Origin: Streptomyces sp. NBC_01275 | GTDB lineage: Bacteria > Actinomycetota > Actinomycetes > Streptomycetales > Streptomycetaceae | Assembly: GCF_026340655.1 (NCBI RefSeq) | Contig: NZ_JAPEOZ010000001.1 | Coordinates: forward strand, 8,680,001 to 8,744,000 | DNA length: 64,000 nucleotides | Direction: 5' to 3' | Part shown: positions 63,715 to 64,000 of the stretch, piece after piece | How positions within the stretch are numbered: the first letter of the stretch is position 1 | Layout: each line of letters begins with the position of its first letter | Program-made: the position numbers and the translations under genes | Notes under the pieces: model-generated | What the model was told of the DNA's origin: nothing | Database searches by the model: none | What the model saw: the letters and a program-made list of their open reading frames with translations, nothing else

Positions 63715-64000
63715 ATGGCTGAGCAGACCACCAGCAGCCCGCCCTGGCGCGTGGTCGGCGACTGGTTCGACACCTGCAAGTGCGCCATACCCTGCCCGTG
63801 CACATTCGCCCAGCCCCCGTCCGAGGGCGATTGCGAGGGCGTGCTTGCCTGGCACATACGCGAGGGACAGTTCGGGGATGTCCGGCTCGACGATCTGAAT
63901 GTCCTGATGCTCGCGTCCTTCACCGGCAACGTGTGGACCGGCGAGCACACGGACCCGTATGCCGCCGTCTTCGTCGACGAGCGCGCCGACGACCAGCAGC
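63715..64000 (+). CDS. DUF1326 protein, 5' part
   Basis: The ATG at 63715 follows GAGGAGGAG. The visible 95 residues read WRVVGDWFDTCKCAIPCPCT, FAQPPSEGDCEGVLAWHIRE, GQFGDVRLDDLNVLMLASFT; the CKCAIPCPC cysteine cluster is the hallmark of DUF1326 (the family is about 200 residues). The gene runs off the window end. It is likely a metal- or redox-linked soluble partner of the DUF2182 membrane protein. Confidence 0.9.
   Translation, partial: MAEQTTSSPPWRVVGDWFDTCKCAIPCPCTFAQPPSEGDCEGVLAWHIREGQFGDVRLDDLNVLMLASFTGNVWTGEHTDPYAAVFVDERADDQQ

Overview
The window is a high-GC actinobacterial chromosome segment, almost certainly Streptomyces: third codon positions are nearly all G or C, start codons overlap stops as GTGA or ATGA, and the flanking genes (SpoIIE-type phosphatase, DUF2182/DUF1326 pair, IS701 and IS5 remnants) are typical of that genus. 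About 43 kb (2.25-45.5 kb) is one nonribosomal peptide/polyketide-type biosynthetic gene cluster that I do not recognise as a characterised one. The left edge (0-2.2 kb) and the right third (45.5-61 kb) are decayed mobile DNA and miscellaneous chromosomal genes.

Left operon, plus strand (2253-24966): two consecutive tryptophan 2,3-dioxygenase-like proteins, a free carrier protein, a C-A-PCP-KS megasynthase, a separate protein with KS-AT linker, degenerate AT and half a condensation domain, a keto-acid-type methyltransferase, an exporter, two GNAT acyltransferases, an ATP-grasp ligase, a cupin, a HisC-like aminotransferase, then a complete lysine-to-keto-acid cassette (kamA, a kdd::kamD fusion, kamE), a stand-alone adenylation domain whose pocket reads as threonine, and a luciferase-like flavin monooxygenase. 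A 24-bp stem hairpin closes this operon.

Regulatory island (25.1-27.9 kb): a small single-domain LuxR protein, a tiny secreted peptide with DSGWG repeats, a larger two-HTH regulator and a cupin-like hypothetical protein.

Right operon, minus strand (45526 down to 27824): a dimodular NRPS (basic residue, then Val-like), a second NRPS (Ser with epimerisation, then a C-PCP module without adenylation domain), MbtH, a second exporter, a VioC-like 2-oxoglutarate hydroxylase, a short-chain dehydrogenase, a flavin reductase and a type II thioesterase. A strong hairpin splits off the last two. My reading is that lysine is turned into 5-amino-3-oxohexanoate (possibly reduced by the SDR), that the A-less terminal module is charged in trans with threonine, and that the flavin reductase feeds the luciferase-like oxygenase across the two operons. 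No integrated thioesterase or reductase domain is present, so product release is unexplained.

Right flank: an IS701-type element carrying a MazF-like passenger, IS5 remnants on both sides, scraps of an integrative element (GGDEF, small plasmid-type ORFs, two integrase tails), a MarR/hydrolase pair with a clear operator, a TetR/NmrA pair, a truncated SpoIIE phosphatase, YCII and HAD proteins, broken aldehyde dehydrogenase and old-yellow-enzyme genes, and at the end a metal-type permease with a CsoR-like site and the DUF2182/DUF1326 pair.

A recurrent oddity is that short tandem repeats sit at many gene junctions of the cluster (9.26, 15.08, 17.2, 22.2, 25.0, 30.1, 31.25 and 32.8 kb).
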